From NCBI GenBank assembly GCA_002716125.1, contig PAZH01000067.1, positions 1-64,000 on the forward strand: a DNA stretch of 64,000 nt. Reading direction: 5' to 3'. Shown piece after piece: positions 1 through 9,048 of this stretch. Origin of the DNA: Rhodospirillaceae bacterium (GTDB taxonomy: Bacteria; Pseudomonadota; Alphaproteobacteria; UBA8366). A model generated the notes under the pieces. It worked only from the letters and a program-made list of their open reading frames with translations, was not told where the DNA came from and made no database searches. Position 1 is the stretch's first letter, and every line of letters starts with the position of its first letter. The position numbers and the translations under genes are program-made.

Positions 1-84
1 AAAAATACTCATAGATTATTTCTAATAATATCCTTTCATTATTTGATATTTGATAGATTTTTTTACGACTTTCATAGAAAAATA

Positions 85-720
85 CTATTTTGCGGGCGAA
101 TAATTTGTCGGCATTAGTAACACATTATTCATCTCGACCAGGTAGGGGCCGCCGACTTTCAAGAATGCGCGCCAACCCTCGTCCTGGCTCGAACCTGCGC
201 GGGCTTCAGCTCGTGCGTTGAGGTCGGGATATGTCCAGAGATGGGAGACTTCGTTCGGCTGTCCGGCTTCCGTATGCCAAAGACCGGCGAGTTTGGAGTA
301 TTTCTCGCGATGCGGTAGCGCTTCCTTAAACGCCGCAAGCCAGGGTCCGACCCCGCCGACGACAAGGCGGTAGTAACGATACTCGTAAATGTTCCCTTCT
401 CCCTCCGGCGGGGAAAATTCCATATGCGGGTTCAAGATGCGAATATCCTGGCGTTTCACCCAGTCCTTGATCACCGCAACGTATTTCCCGGTCCAATCCT
501 CGTTCTGAGAGAGCTTGGCGCGCAGTTCCTCGCGTTGCGCATAACTGTCGTAGCGCCAAAGGTGCCAAACCTGATTGAGGCGACCGAACTCGCTCGTCCA
601 ATACCCGAGATTGACGCCGTAGTCGTTGCCGCGGACAGGGCGGCCGACTTCCTCCGCGTGCTTCAGGTATTTCGGCAAGTCGGTCGGCAGAAAAGAATAG
701 GTCCTCATTTCGTAGAGCAT
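85..720 (-). CDS. NIPSNAP family protein
   Basis: A 211-residue protein of the NIPSNAP family, small dimeric alpha/beta-barrel (ferredoxin-like) proteins with no settled enzymatic role. The start MLYEMRTYSF is the usual family opening, and a second half-repeat begins near residue 113 (YEYRYYRL), so the protein contains two tandem ferredoxin-like halves, as is normal. The Trp/His-rich segments NQVWHLWRYDS and EVSHLWTYPD are matching positions in the two halves. The ATG is preceded by GGAGGGG, a strong ribosome-binding site. No signal peptide is visible. It lies 34 bases downstream of the creatininase-family gene on the same strand and is probably co-transcribed with it. The substrate is unknown. 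Confidence 0.85.
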   Translation of the reverse strand: MLYEMRTYSFLPTDLPKYLKHAEEVGRPVRGNDYGVNLGYWTSEFGRLNQVWHLWRYDSYAQREELRAKLSQNEDWTGKYVAVIKDWVKRQDIRILNPHMEFSPPEGEGNIYEYRYYRLVVGGVGPWLAAFKEALPHREKYSKLAGLWHTEAGQPNEVSHLWTYPDLNARAEARAGSSQDEGWRAFLKVGGPYLVEMNNVLLMPTNYSPAK

Positions 721-754
721 GGTCTCGCCCCTCCAGTCAATTTTCAGATATCGG

Positions 755-1552
755 TCAATCGTCGGTCAGCGCTGTTAGATCGAAATCGGCAACCTCGCCA
801 ATCAGTTCGATGAGATTGCCCACTGCTAAATCGAGAATCTGGTCGCCGGCTTCCGCCGTCGCAGCGGCGGCATCGCCGACAGCGCCGCCCGCGTTCAGGT
901 CCTGCGCCATCCAGCCGAATTGTATGTTGCCCGTGGCCGAGAGGTGCTTGTGCCGTTTCGCCATTTCGGCCGCAAACGAGGGAAAAGCTTCGGCTTTGCT
1001 CATATCGACACTGTCGGAATCGAGGTGAAGCATCAGCGACGTCTCGACAAGGCCGCCGTGAATGCCGTGCTCCAGTTCGGCCGCGTCGGCAAACCCCGCC
1101 AAGTCGACCATACGATACCAGCTGGCGGCCACGGCGAGGGCCTCGAAGTGAACCCGAATTTCGCGCGCCGTCACCCGCATCAGATCGGAATTACCGCCAT
1201 GCGAATTGAACAGCAGGAAACGGCGAAACCCGAGTGCGGCCGCCTGCCCCACGATCGACGTCCAACTTTCGATCAATGCCGCCGGCCCGTGCGAGAGGCT
1301 GCCCGGGAACGCTTCGTGTTCCGCGCTATAGCCGACCTCTTGTGACGGCAGAATCAGGAACGGCAGCGAATCCGGCGCCCGTTCGACCAAAGCCGCCAAG
1401 ATCCCCTCGTTGATCCGCAGATCGACATCCAACGGCAAATGCGGTCCATGCTGTTCGATCGCGGCAAGCGGAAGGACAACCACGGTGTTCGTCCGGTCAA
1501 TCGTGGAAAAGTCACCGGTTTTTAGTTTTCGCCATAAGCGCGTAACTGTCAT
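755..1552 (-). CDS. creatininase family protein
   Basis: A 265-residue member of the creatininase/creatinine amidohydrolase superfamily, metal-dependent cytosolic hydrolases that open cyclic amides or act on formamide-type substrates. The hallmark EQHGPHLPLDVD (residues ~33-44) supplies metal ligands, and NSHGGNSDLM (~116-125) and the Glu-rich HGIHGGLVETSLML (~163-176) match the other family motifs. The length is normal. The true substrate cannot be read from sequence; creatinine itself is unlikely to be assured, since the family also contains MftE and FAPy deformylases. The gene diverges from the metallophosphoesterase, with a perfect palindrome in between, and is followed by the NIPSNAP gene. 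Confidence 0.88.
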   Translation of the reverse strand: MTVTRLWRKLKTGDFSTIDRTNTVVVLPLAAIEQHGPHLPLDVDLRINEGILAALVERAPDSLPFLILPSQEVGYSAEHEAFPGSLSHGPAALIESWTSIVGQAAALGFRRFLLFNSHGGNSDLMRVTAREIRVHFEALAVAASWYRMVDLAGFADAAELEHGIHGGLVETSLMLHLDSDSVDMSKAEAFPSFAAEMAKRHKHLSATGNIQFGWMAQDLNAGGAVGDAAAATAEAGDQILDLAVGNLIELIGEVADFDLTALTDD

Positions 1553-1593
1553 ACTGCTGTTGCCCGTTGGCCGTTTAATAATGCGAAAGCTCT

Positions 1594-1610
1594 GTTAGAT
1601 ACTATCTAAC
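1594..1610. promoter_or_regulatory. perfect 17-bp operator-like palindrome in divergent promoter
   Basis: GTTAGATA-C-TATCTAAC is an exact inverted repeat with 8-bp arms around a single central base. It sits between the divergent creatininase-family start (1552) and the metallophosphoesterase start (1631), 20 bases before the latter ATG, where a bound repressor could block both promoters. The size and symmetry suit a TetR- or GntR-type dimer. No regulator gene is adjacent, so the cognate protein is unknown. Confidence 0.6.
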
Positions 1611-1630
1611 CCTACTGAGAGCGATCCGTC

Positions 1631-2434
1631 ATGCTGATCATTCAAATTTCGGACATGCACGTTAAGGCGCCGGGCGAACTTTACAAAGATAAGGTCGACA
1701 CCCACGCGTTCATGGAGCGCGCAGTCGAGCACATTCTCGCCTTCGAGCCGAGCCCGGATATCGTCTTGGCATCGGGCGACCTGGCGGACCTTGGCGGTCA
1801 ACGCGAATACGAAGCGCTGAAGGCGCTGCTCGCGCGGCTGGACATGCCGGTCTATATGATCCCGGGCAATCACGACAATCGCGAGCGCATGGTCGAAATT
1901 TTCGGCGACTCCCATGCCTATCTGCCGCGCAATGGCGGCCTCTTGAACTACACCATAGAGGACCATCCGCTGCGCATCATCGCATTGGACTCGCTGATCG
2001 ACGGCGAAGTCTGCGGCATTGTAGACGCCGATCAGCGCGAATGGCTGGATGCCGAACTTTCGAAAGCGCCCGACCGACCAACGATCGTTATGCTGCATCA
2101 CCCGCCGGTCCACACGGGTGTGCCTTGGCTCGACACGTTCGGCTTGCGCGAGGCGAACGAGCTCGGCGAAGTGATCGGACGGCACCCGCAAATTCTCCGG
2201 GTTTTGAGCGGACACGACCACCGGCCTATCCAATCGCTTTGGCACGGAACGCTCGCGATCACCGCACCGTCAACGGCGCATCAGTTCTTTTTGACGTTCG
2301 ACCCGAAGTCGCCTGGCCATTGGGGCATGGAGCCGCCTGCCTGTCTCGTGCACAAATGGTTCGGTGCCGACAACGGCGGTCTGATCACGCATACGAGCTA
2401 CATTGGCGACTACGGTCCGCACGAAGATTTCTGA
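1631..2434 (+). CDS. metallophosphoesterase (CpdA/Icc-like phosphodiesterase)
   Basis: A 267-residue calcineurin-like phosphoesterase of the class III cyclic-nucleotide/glycerophosphodiester phosphodiesterase type. All metal-binding motifs are present in order: DMH near residue 8 (IQISDMH), GDLADLGG (~52), GNHDNRE (~79, GNHD/E motif), HHPPVHTG (~156) and SGHDHRP (~195, GHxH-type). It is cytosolic with no signal peptide. The family cleaves cAMP, glycerophosphodiesters or phosphonate-type esters, and sequence does not separate these. It faces the creatininase gene across a palindromic operator and ends about 20 bases before the convergent small membrane protein gene, near an imperfect AGGTCC/GGACCT hairpin. 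Confidence 0.9.
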   Translation: MLIIQISDMHVKAPGELYKDKVDTHAFMERAVEHILAFEPSPDIVLASGDLADLGGQREYEALKALLARLDMPVYMIPGNHDNRERMVEIFGDSHAYLPRNGGLLNYTIEDHPLRIIALDSLIDGEVCGIVDADQREWLDAELSKAPDRPTIVMLHHPPVHTGVPWLDTFGLREANELGEVIGRHPQILRVLSGHDHRPIQSLWHGTLAITAPSTAHQFFLTFDPKSPGHWGMEPPACLVHKWFGADNGGLITHTSYIGDYGPHEDF

Positions 2435-2454
2435 CGTCTTCGCGAAAAGGTCCC

Positions 2455-2799
2455 CTAGGACCTATCGTCCGTGTCCCTTATTTTATCGGCAACGAATTTG
2501 CGGAGGCGTGCGGGGTTGCGGCGGCTGAGTTCGCGTTGGTCCTGCAATTCGCCGATCAACTGTTCCGGCAACTCGACCTTTAAGTTTGGCGCCTCCGCGG
2601 ATACCGGCACATCCTCGCGAATACGGTCGAAAAAGACGACGGCGAAGAATCCGGCACCGCAAACAAGCAACATAATCTTATAAGTGAACGGATCCGGCGC
2701 CATCCAAAGCGCAAGCGGCGTGAAAACCATCACCAGGCCCGCAACCGTCATCCCGATGTCGCTTATCCGGTTTCGGAGGTTTTGGCTGACAGCGAGCAT
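2455..2799 (-). CDS. small two-helix membrane protein of the secretion operon
   Basis: A 114-residue protein that I do not recognise as a named family. Two hydrophobic helices (roughly residues 15-34 and 38-57) are joined by a very short polar loop, forming a hairpin, followed by a charged cytosolic-type tail of about 55 residues rich in Glu, Arg and Asp. It starts 7 bases after the HlyD-like gene on the same strand, so it is the last gene of the TolC-ABC-HlyD cluster. An accessory role in secretion is inference from position only. Unlike the three genes upstream, its reading frame is intact. Confidence 0.7.
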   Translation of the reverse strand: MLAVSQNLRNRISDIGMTVAGLVMVFTPLALWMAPDPFTYKIMLLVCGAGFFAVVFFDRIREDVPVSAEAPNLKVELPEQLIGELQDQRELSRRNPARLRKFVADKIRDTDDRS

Positions 2800-2806
2800 T
2801 CGAAAC

Positions 2807-4107
2807 CTACCGTTCGCGAAGCGCGTTTTGCCGCGCCTTCAAGATTGGTTTCATCAGATAGTCGAGCACCGTCTTCTGGCCGGTCAGAATATCGACCGTC
2901 GCGGTCATACCGGGAATGATCGGTTTGTCCGGCCCGAGATTATTCTTATCCGTGCGCAAACGAATACGGTAGAAGCTCTCCCCTTGTTCGTCGACGATCG
3001 TATCCGCGCTGATGTCGAAGAGGGTCGCCGGCAATCCACCGTGAATGGAAAAATCGTAGGCGGTGACCTTCACCGTCGCCTCCAAGCCGGGGCGCGGCGC
3101 GGTCGGACGGCCGGATCTTTGCTTCGACAATCAGTTTGTCGTCCAAAGGCACGATTTCCATCAAATCCTGACCCGGCTGAATCACGCCGCCAATCGTCGT
3201 GACCAGGACCTTATTGATCGTACCCTTCACGGGCGAACGGACTTCGGTCCGGGTGACTTTATCGGCTTCGGCGGTCAGGGTTTGCGCGACGGCATTCACT
3301 TCGACTTTCTTGCGGTTCAGTTCTTGTTGCGCCTCCGCCCGAAAGGCCGTGATCTTCTCTTCGACCCGGCGGCGCGCTTCGCGAAGCGCTACCTTCGTGC
3401 GCGGGATCGACATCTTCGTCGCTTGCAGTTCCATTCGAAGGTCCTGCATCTGCTGCTGGACCCGGATCAAATCCAATCGAGGCGTCACGCCTTTCTTGAC
3501 GAGCGGCTCCAGTAGATCGTGTTCGTCTTTCTTCAGCTTATGCGCTTGGTCGAGTTCGCCCTGCCGGCCTTCCTGCTCCGCGAGTTCTTGCTCCTTCTGG
3601 AGCGCTTGATCGCGCAGAAGCGCTGCCTGTTCCGACAACGAGGACTTACGTGCCGAGAACAGGCGCTGTTCATCTTGTGCACTTTCCGGGTCTTCGGTGA
3701 TGACCTCTTGCGGGAACTTCGGATCTGGAAGCCCGTCGGCTTCCGCTTCCAAGCGCGCGATCGTCGCAAGTAAACTCAGGTACTTCCCGCGACTCTCCCG
3801 CATCCGTGTTCTCAATCCGCAGCAAAAGCTGATCCCGTTCGACGATATCGCCTTCCCGGACGTTGATCGCAGCGACGATCCCGCCTTCGAGGTTTTGAAC
3901 TTTCTGGATTTAGCTCGATGGGATGATCTTCGCTTCCCCCCGAGTGACCTCGTCGAGACCCGCCACATAAGCCCAGGAAACGAACAAGATAAAGAAGATG
4001 AGGATCGCACTGAGCAGGATATGAGGAATGTACCGCCCAAAGCCGGTCTCGGCTTCCGCGCCCACTTCACCTCTATAGAGATCGTCGTCCCATCCACCGG
4101 AAGGCAT
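2807..4107 (-). pseudogene. HlyD-family type I secretion adaptor, interrupted
   Basis: Membrane fusion (periplasmic adaptor) protein of a type I secretion system, in three reading frames. Residues 1-65 contain the inner-membrane helix (HILLSAILIFFILFVSWAYV) and end ...KIIPSS at an in-frame TAA (3910-3912). The same frame continues with the classic family sequence KVQNLEGGIV, so the TAA replaces one sense codon. Frame then changes near 3790-3803, just before GKYLSLLATIARLEAEA, and again near 3081-3105, just before RPGLEATVKVTAYDFS. The span of 1301 bases is two more than a multiple of three, consistent with two 1-base insertions in an ancestral gene of about 432 codons, the normal length. A strong site AAAGGAG precedes the ATG. 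Confidence 0.85.
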
Positions 4108-4128
4108 CGTCTGCGTTTCTCCTTTCGC

Positions 4129-6689
4129 TTATGCCAATTCGCGTGCCGTCTGAATGCGGCCGCTCGTCAAGGCGTCAATCACTTGCTCTTTCGGACCGTC
4201 AGCAACGATTTTGCCGCCATCCATCACAATCAATCGGTCAACTAACGACAACATGGAGCCGCGATGCGTGATCAACAAGAGGGTCTTCTCGTTTTCCAAA
4301 ATCTTCGTCATTCGCGCCTTGAAATGGGCTTCCGTCGTGTTGTCCATGGAACTCGTTGGCTCATCCATGATCAAGATCGGCGGGTCGAGCAGTAGCGCGC
4401 GTGCAACGGCGATCGATTGGCTTTGCCCGCCGGAAAGTGCCTGCCCCCGTTCCCCGACCTCCATGTCATATCCAGCGGGGTTCTTGCTGACGAACTCCTC
4501 GACACCGGAAAGCTGAGACGCCCGAAGAATCATCGCATCATCGGCATAGGGCGCGCTGAAAGCGATATTATCCTTCACCGAACCGAAGAAGAGATAGACG
4601 TCCTGCGGCACGCATCCGACGCTTCGGCGTAGATCGGCCGGATCGATCTGACGGACGTCCGTACCATCCACCATCACAGCGCCATCTTCCGGCTCGTAGA
4701 GACCCATGATCAACTTCCATAGGGTACTCTTGCCGCAACCGATACGCCAATGATACCGACCCGCTCTCCGGATTCGATATTGAAGGAAATATCGTTCAGC
4801 GCCGGCGTCTTCTGATTCGGATACGTAAACGTCACGTTCTTAAACTCGATGTGACCTTGGAAATTCGGCCGATGTACGAAGACCTACCCTTCCGGGCGCT
4901 CGACGGGGGTCTTCATCAAACTATCGAGGCCTTGGAGCGACGCGCGCGCCTGGTTCAAACGCATCAAGATTCCGGCGATGCTCGCAAGCGGGCCCATAAC
5001 GAGGCCCGACAACATCGTCGCCGCCACGAGACCACCAACCGACAGCTCACCCGCTTGAATGAGATAGACACCGAAGACAACGACAAGGATATTCACAACC
5101 TGGCTCGCCGTTGCCGAGAAATTCATCGCGAGAGCCGACCATCGTTGCGCACTGGCTCCGGATTGTGCGGTCAAACTGCTGAAGTTCTCCCAATTGCGCT
5201 GCAGCCGGCCTTCGGCGGCTGTCGCCTTGATCGTCTCAATCCCGGTAATCGCTTCGACCAAGATCGCGTGCTTTTGCGACGCTTCCTTCGATGTTTTCTG
5301 CATGATCCGACGCATCGGAATCTGCATCAACATGCCGACGATAATGACGATCGGGATCGCCGCGAGCGGTACAATCGCCACCTTGCCGCCAACCAGCGAA
5401 ATAATGAAACAGAACATAAAGATGAACGGCAGATCGACGAGGATCGTCAATGTCGAGGACGTAAAGAAATCCCGTAACGAATCGAATTCTCGAAGGTTAC
5501 TCGCAAGCGCGCCTGCAGAGAGCGGGCGATCCGCCATCTTCATACCGAGAACCTGTTCGAATAGACGTGCCGCGATCCGTGTGTCCGCGATCTTGCCGGC
5601 CTTATCGACAAGCATGGCGCGAAGCCATTTCAGCAGAAAATCAAACAGAAAGACCACGCCCGCGCCCGTCGCCAAGACCCAGAGCGTTTCCTCGGCAAAG
5701 TTCGGAACGACACGGTCGTAGACATTCATCGTGAACAGGGGTGTCGCAATCGCGAAGCAATTGACCATGATCGCCGCAATGACGACTTCGCCGTATATTT
5801 TCCAATTGCGGAACAAGGTGCCCCAGAACCAGCCCTTTGGATCGCTGACCTGTGTTTCGGTTGCACGTGAGTCGAACTGGAAGTCAGGCCGCGCGAAAAG
5901 CGTATACCCCGCGTAATCCTTCGCGAGCTCGCTGAGCGGCACACGCTGCGAGCCTGAACCCATCTCCGGCATGATGACTTCCGCCACCCCACCGCGATGA
6001 ATATCGGTCAGCACACAGGAACGCCGGCCGTTTAGCAGCAACACGCATGGCAATGAAATGCGGCTTAGGCTGCCGATACGGCGACGAATAAGTCGTGCCG
6101 AAATACCCGCACGTTCCGCCGCCCGGACGAATAGTTCCGGCGTCATTTGGCCATCGACCATCGGCAATCCGGCGGTCAAAGCATCGGATGAAAACGGACA
6201 CTCTAGGAGCGTGCAAAGAATTGTCAGGCAACCGAGCAGCGGATCGTCCATGCTGCGGGCCGTCAGATGTACAGCCCAGCCTTCTTCGTCATCGATATCG
6301 CCGTCTTCATTCGTCGCGACAGGTTCAGCCTCCGCCGGCATACCGGCGCCGATCATCTTTGGATCGATTCTCGGCTCTTTATCGTCTTCCGGCTCAGCCG
6401 CTGGCGGAGAAGGCTTTGTTATTTCTGGGGTTGAGATATGTGTTGCATCCTGCCCCTTATCCAAGGCGATGTTCTCTCCCGCAAGAAGGCCCCCATCTGG
6501 AGTATCGCTGGTGTTTGCATTGCCTAGATTTGCAGGATTCAGAAGATCGCGTTCCCCAACACCCGCATTCGGGTCCAAATCCGCATCCAGGGGTCGAAGA
6601 AGGCCAGAACCAGCGGCCGGCACTTCGGCTTCGGCCGCTGCCGCATCATTCGACGTTTCCGGATCGGATGGTTTCCCGATATCGTTCAT
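4129..6689 (-). pseudogene. type I secretion permease/ATPase (LssB-like), interrupted
   Basis: Inner-membrane ABC exporter half-transporter. Residues 1-601 read cleanly: an acidic, low-complexity N-tail (~1-150), a C39 peptidase-like domain (~145-265, starting DPLLGCLTIL) expected to bind but not cleave substrate, and six membrane helices (~300-570). A TAG at 4884-4886 (codon 602) follows VERPEG; the same frame then encodes the start of the nucleotide-binding domain to GERVGIIG. There a one-base deletion (about 4745-4748) breaks the Walker A motif GRIGCGKST. The remainder (4129-4713) has the Q-loop, LSGGQ, Walker B ILIMDEPTSS and H-loop LLITHRG. Repair of both lesions gives about 853 residues. 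HlyD follows 21 bases later. Confidence 0.88.
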
Positions 6690-6857
6690 TGGCGATCAGC
6701 CTCGTTATCCGCGATAACGGCGCCCGCACGGGACGGCTATGTTTGCAATTCTATTCAACCCAACGACCGAAGTATACAACAAACAAACCCTTAGACTTCA
6801 ATCCGATCATAACAGTTATTTAAATAATTAATTTTCATATTTAATTAATACTGGATT

Positions 6858-6887
6858 AATCAAAACCCCAATTACCTGGTTTTGATT
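6858..6887. repeat. 10-bp-arm inverted repeat in AT-rich intergenic spacer
   Basis: AATCAAAACC, a 10-base loop, then the exact complement GGTTTTGATT, lying in the roughly 226-base AT-rich spacer between the TolC-like gene and the ABC exporter gene. On the plus strand it is followed by TTGTTTTTTT, giving the shape of an intrinsic terminator, yet no plus-strand gene reads into it. On the minus strand, the direction of the operon, no T-run follows. It may be a terminator for antisense transcription, a processing hairpin or a protein-binding site. Confidence 0.45.
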
Positions 6888-6915
6888 TTGTTTTTTTGAA
6901 TTATTCGTATTTTTT

Positions 6916-7389
6916 CTATCTTTTTTTTTCACCTGAAGAGTTATTTACTGGACCGAACCACCAAACATCTTTTTGGAATTTTGTGGTGGCGGTCTGGTGA
7001 TCGATCTGTTCTGACCCCGCGATTGACTGCGTCCGTTTCTCACCCAAGCGGTGCGGCAGCGGTTGCATCTGCGGTTTATCTTCAAATGCAGGCGGTGTTC
7101 GCATCGCCGTTTGGCCATTGCGCGCGGAATGGCGCAACAGCGGCGGAAGTTCGCCTTGCGGTACCCCGGGAATGGGGGCGGTCGGATTAACGATCGGGGC
7201 ATTCGGATCCAAAATCGGCGGCAGATTGGGCGTACCAACACCCGCTGGAGGCGCATTCGGATTCAACGGCTGTGTCAGATCGGCATTTGGATTGAGCGGT
7301 TGCGTTAAATCGGCATTGGGATCGAGCGGTTGCGTTAAATCCGCCGGATTCAAAGGCTGCGTCAAATCGACGTTCGAATTGAGTGGCGC
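6916..7389 (-). other. stranded C-terminal extension of the TolC-like protein
   Basis: This is the continuation, in the same frame, of the TolC-like gene beyond its TAG at 7390-7392. It encodes about 157 residues: the rest of the DLTQPLNP repeat array, then Pro/Asn-rich sequence (NLPPILDPNAPIVNP) and a basic tail ending NNSSGEKKR. With no stop the whole protein would be 668 residues. The segment has no start or ribosome-binding site of its own that I can support, so it is probably untranslated now unless the TAG is read through or is a sequencing error. Confidence 0.6.
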
Positions 7390-7440
7390 CTACGGGTTCA
7401 GAGGCTGCGTCAAATCAACATTCGGATTGAGTGGGAGCCC
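7251..7440 (-). repeat. tandem DLTQPLNP-type coding repeats
   Basis: Five copies of an imperfect 8-10-residue unit, DLTQPLNPNA or variants (one DLTQPLDPNA, one shortened to DLTQPLNPA), encoded by 24-30-base units with synonymous differences between copies. One spacer reads APLNSNV instead of the full unit. A TAG lies immediately after the first unit. Such Pro-rich arrays at the C-terminus of outer-membrane proteins are prone to copy-number change. Confidence 0.8.
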
Positions 7441-8922
7441 CGGTTGGCCCGGTCCGGTCCCCGGCACGCCGGTGTTCGTATTCTGGAAATTCAAGACGGG
7501 CGTCGCTTCCACGAATTTTTGCAGGCTGTTCTGGAACTCCGAGCTTTCGGCTTCACTGAGAAATGCCTCGCTGGATTGTTCGACATCAAGCGCCGTTAGC
7601 AATAGACCCGTGGACGCGAGAAGACGGTATTTCCCCAACATTTCAACAAATTCGTTGGATACACGATTGCCCTTTGCCTGAAAGTAATCGTTCTCCGCAT
7701 TTAATAGATCGAGCAAATCTCTTCGGCCCACGTCGAATTCCGATTGTGCGGCGTCACGAATAGCTTCGTTCGCTTTTTCAATTGCCCGTAGCTGAATGAG
7801 GCGTTCGGTCGCATTATCTTTCGCGTTCCATGCCACACGGGTGTTCTCATCTGTCGCGCGTTGCGTTTGAGCCAACCTTTGCCGTGCTTCGGCCAATCGT
7901 GCCACAAATTCCGACCGCCGCGCGGTATCCGCTCCGCCGCGATATAGGTTGTAGTTCATTACCAGGAGGGCCGCGACTGTCGTGCTTTGCCCACGGGTAC
8001 CACCTGAGTTCCGAGTGGTATTGCCGTTCACTTCAAAACTAAGCGTCGGCCAATAGCCAGCGGTGGTTTGCTTTAACTCCGCCTCGGCAACTTGCAGGTC
8101 GGACTGCGACACGCGGATGGTCGGATTGAAAGCGATCGCCAATTCGATCGCGATGTCGATATTAGCCGGCAGTGCTTCGTCCGGCTGGTTCGACCGAACC
8201 ATGGGTTCGACCGGCTCTTCACCCATCACCCGCCGGTATCGAGCGTCCGCGTCGCGACGCAATCCGTCCGCCTGCGACACCGCGTCACGAGACGCCGCGA
8301 GCCTCTGCCGCGCCTGTTCTTCTTCCGCCCGACCGGCCGCTCCGCCCTTAACCCGTCCCTGCACCAAAGCCAAAAAGCGCTCATGCGCCTTAACGTTCTC
8401 TTCCGCAATGGCGATGAGTTCGCGTTGCCGCAAACTTTCCAGATAGGCTTCCGTCGCATCCAAGCCGATAAATTCCGATGTCTCCCGAACACGCCGCGCC
8501 GCGGAACGCACACGCGCTTCTTGGCGCTCGACTTGGCTCAACGTATCGAAACCGTCGAACAGCAATTGGCGGATCGTAAACCCGAAAGTCGTCAGCGACA
8601 GGCTCGTCGTTCTGGAATCGTCGCCATCCAGCTCCCGGGCACGCGTCGTCGTATTGCTCGCATACTCGTGCCCGGAACTGCCGTTGATATCAACGGTCGG
8701 CAAAAACCCCGCCCTTGCTTGGGATAATTCCTGATTGACGGCACGTCGGTTTTCCACGACCACACCGATATCCGGATTGGTTTTGAGAGCGGCCCGCACG
8801 GCTTCTTCGAGTGTGACAGCGCGGCCATCCGGCGCCAAAACGAGGCCAAGCGTCAGCGCGAGCGCCATCGCGCCCGCACGCCGCAAAATCGACTTATCGT
8901 CGGCTGCCATCGGTTTGACCAT
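7390..8922 (-). CDS. TolC-family outer-membrane channel, truncated at a TAG
   Basis: Outer-membrane/periplasmic exit duct of type I secretion (TolC/AggA/LapE type), 510 residues to the TAG at 7390-7392. It has a signal peptide (hydrophobic ALALTLGLVLAPDG near residues 18-32), then the OEP repeat domains starting TLEEAVRAALKTNPDI and again at ELAIAFNPTIRVSQSD, with typical coiled-coil segments. The full channel domain ends near residue 465, so the duct itself could fold despite the stop; what is lost is a Pro-rich C-terminal extension. It is the first gene of the secretion operon, with an AT-rich likely promoter region at 8923-9048. No secreted substrate gene is in the window. Confidence 0.88.
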   Translation of the reverse strand: MVKPMAADDKSILRRAGAMALALTLGLVLAPDGRAVTLEEAVRAALKTNPDIGVVVENRRAVNQELSQARAGFLPTVDINGSSGHEYASNTTTRARELDGDDSRTTSLSLTTFGFTIRQLLFDGFDTLSQVERQEARVRSAARRVRETSEFIGLDATEAYLESLRQRELIAIAEENVKAHERFLALVQGRVKGGAAGRAEEEQARQRLAASRDAVSQADGLRRDADARYRRVMGEEPVEPMVRSNQPDEALPANIDIAIELAIAFNPTIRVSQSDLQVAEAELKQTTAGYWPTLSFEVNGNTTRNSGGTRGQSTTVAALLVMNYNLYRGGADTARRSEFVARLAEARQRLAQTQRATDENTRVAWNAKDNATERLIQLRAIEKANEAIRDAAQSEFDVGRRDLLDLLNAENDYFQAKGNRVSNEFVEMLGKYRLLASTGLLLTALDVEQSSEAFLSEAESSEFQNSLQKFVEATPVLNFQNTNTGVPGTGPGQPGLPLNPNVDLTQPLNP

Positions 8923-9048
8923 CCAAATATCGCCCGAACCGTGTCGGGCATTTACGTGGATTCTAAGGAATCAAGCCTTAACAAATAATAAATTTTGCAC
9001 AATCAAGTAAAAATAAATAATCAACTAATATTTACTTACGAAGCGGCT

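Noticed and set aside
2448-2463. AGGTCC-CCTA-GGACCT hairpin between convergent genes as a bidirectional terminator
   Set aside because: Only a 6-bp stem, no T-run on either side, and it overlaps the stop codon of the small membrane protein gene.
3910-7392. Stop-codon reassignment or programmed readthrough to explain in-frame TAG/TAA codons
   Set aside because: All three stop codons are involved, many normal genes end with the same codons, and true frameshifts occur in the same genes, so recoding does not explain the pattern.
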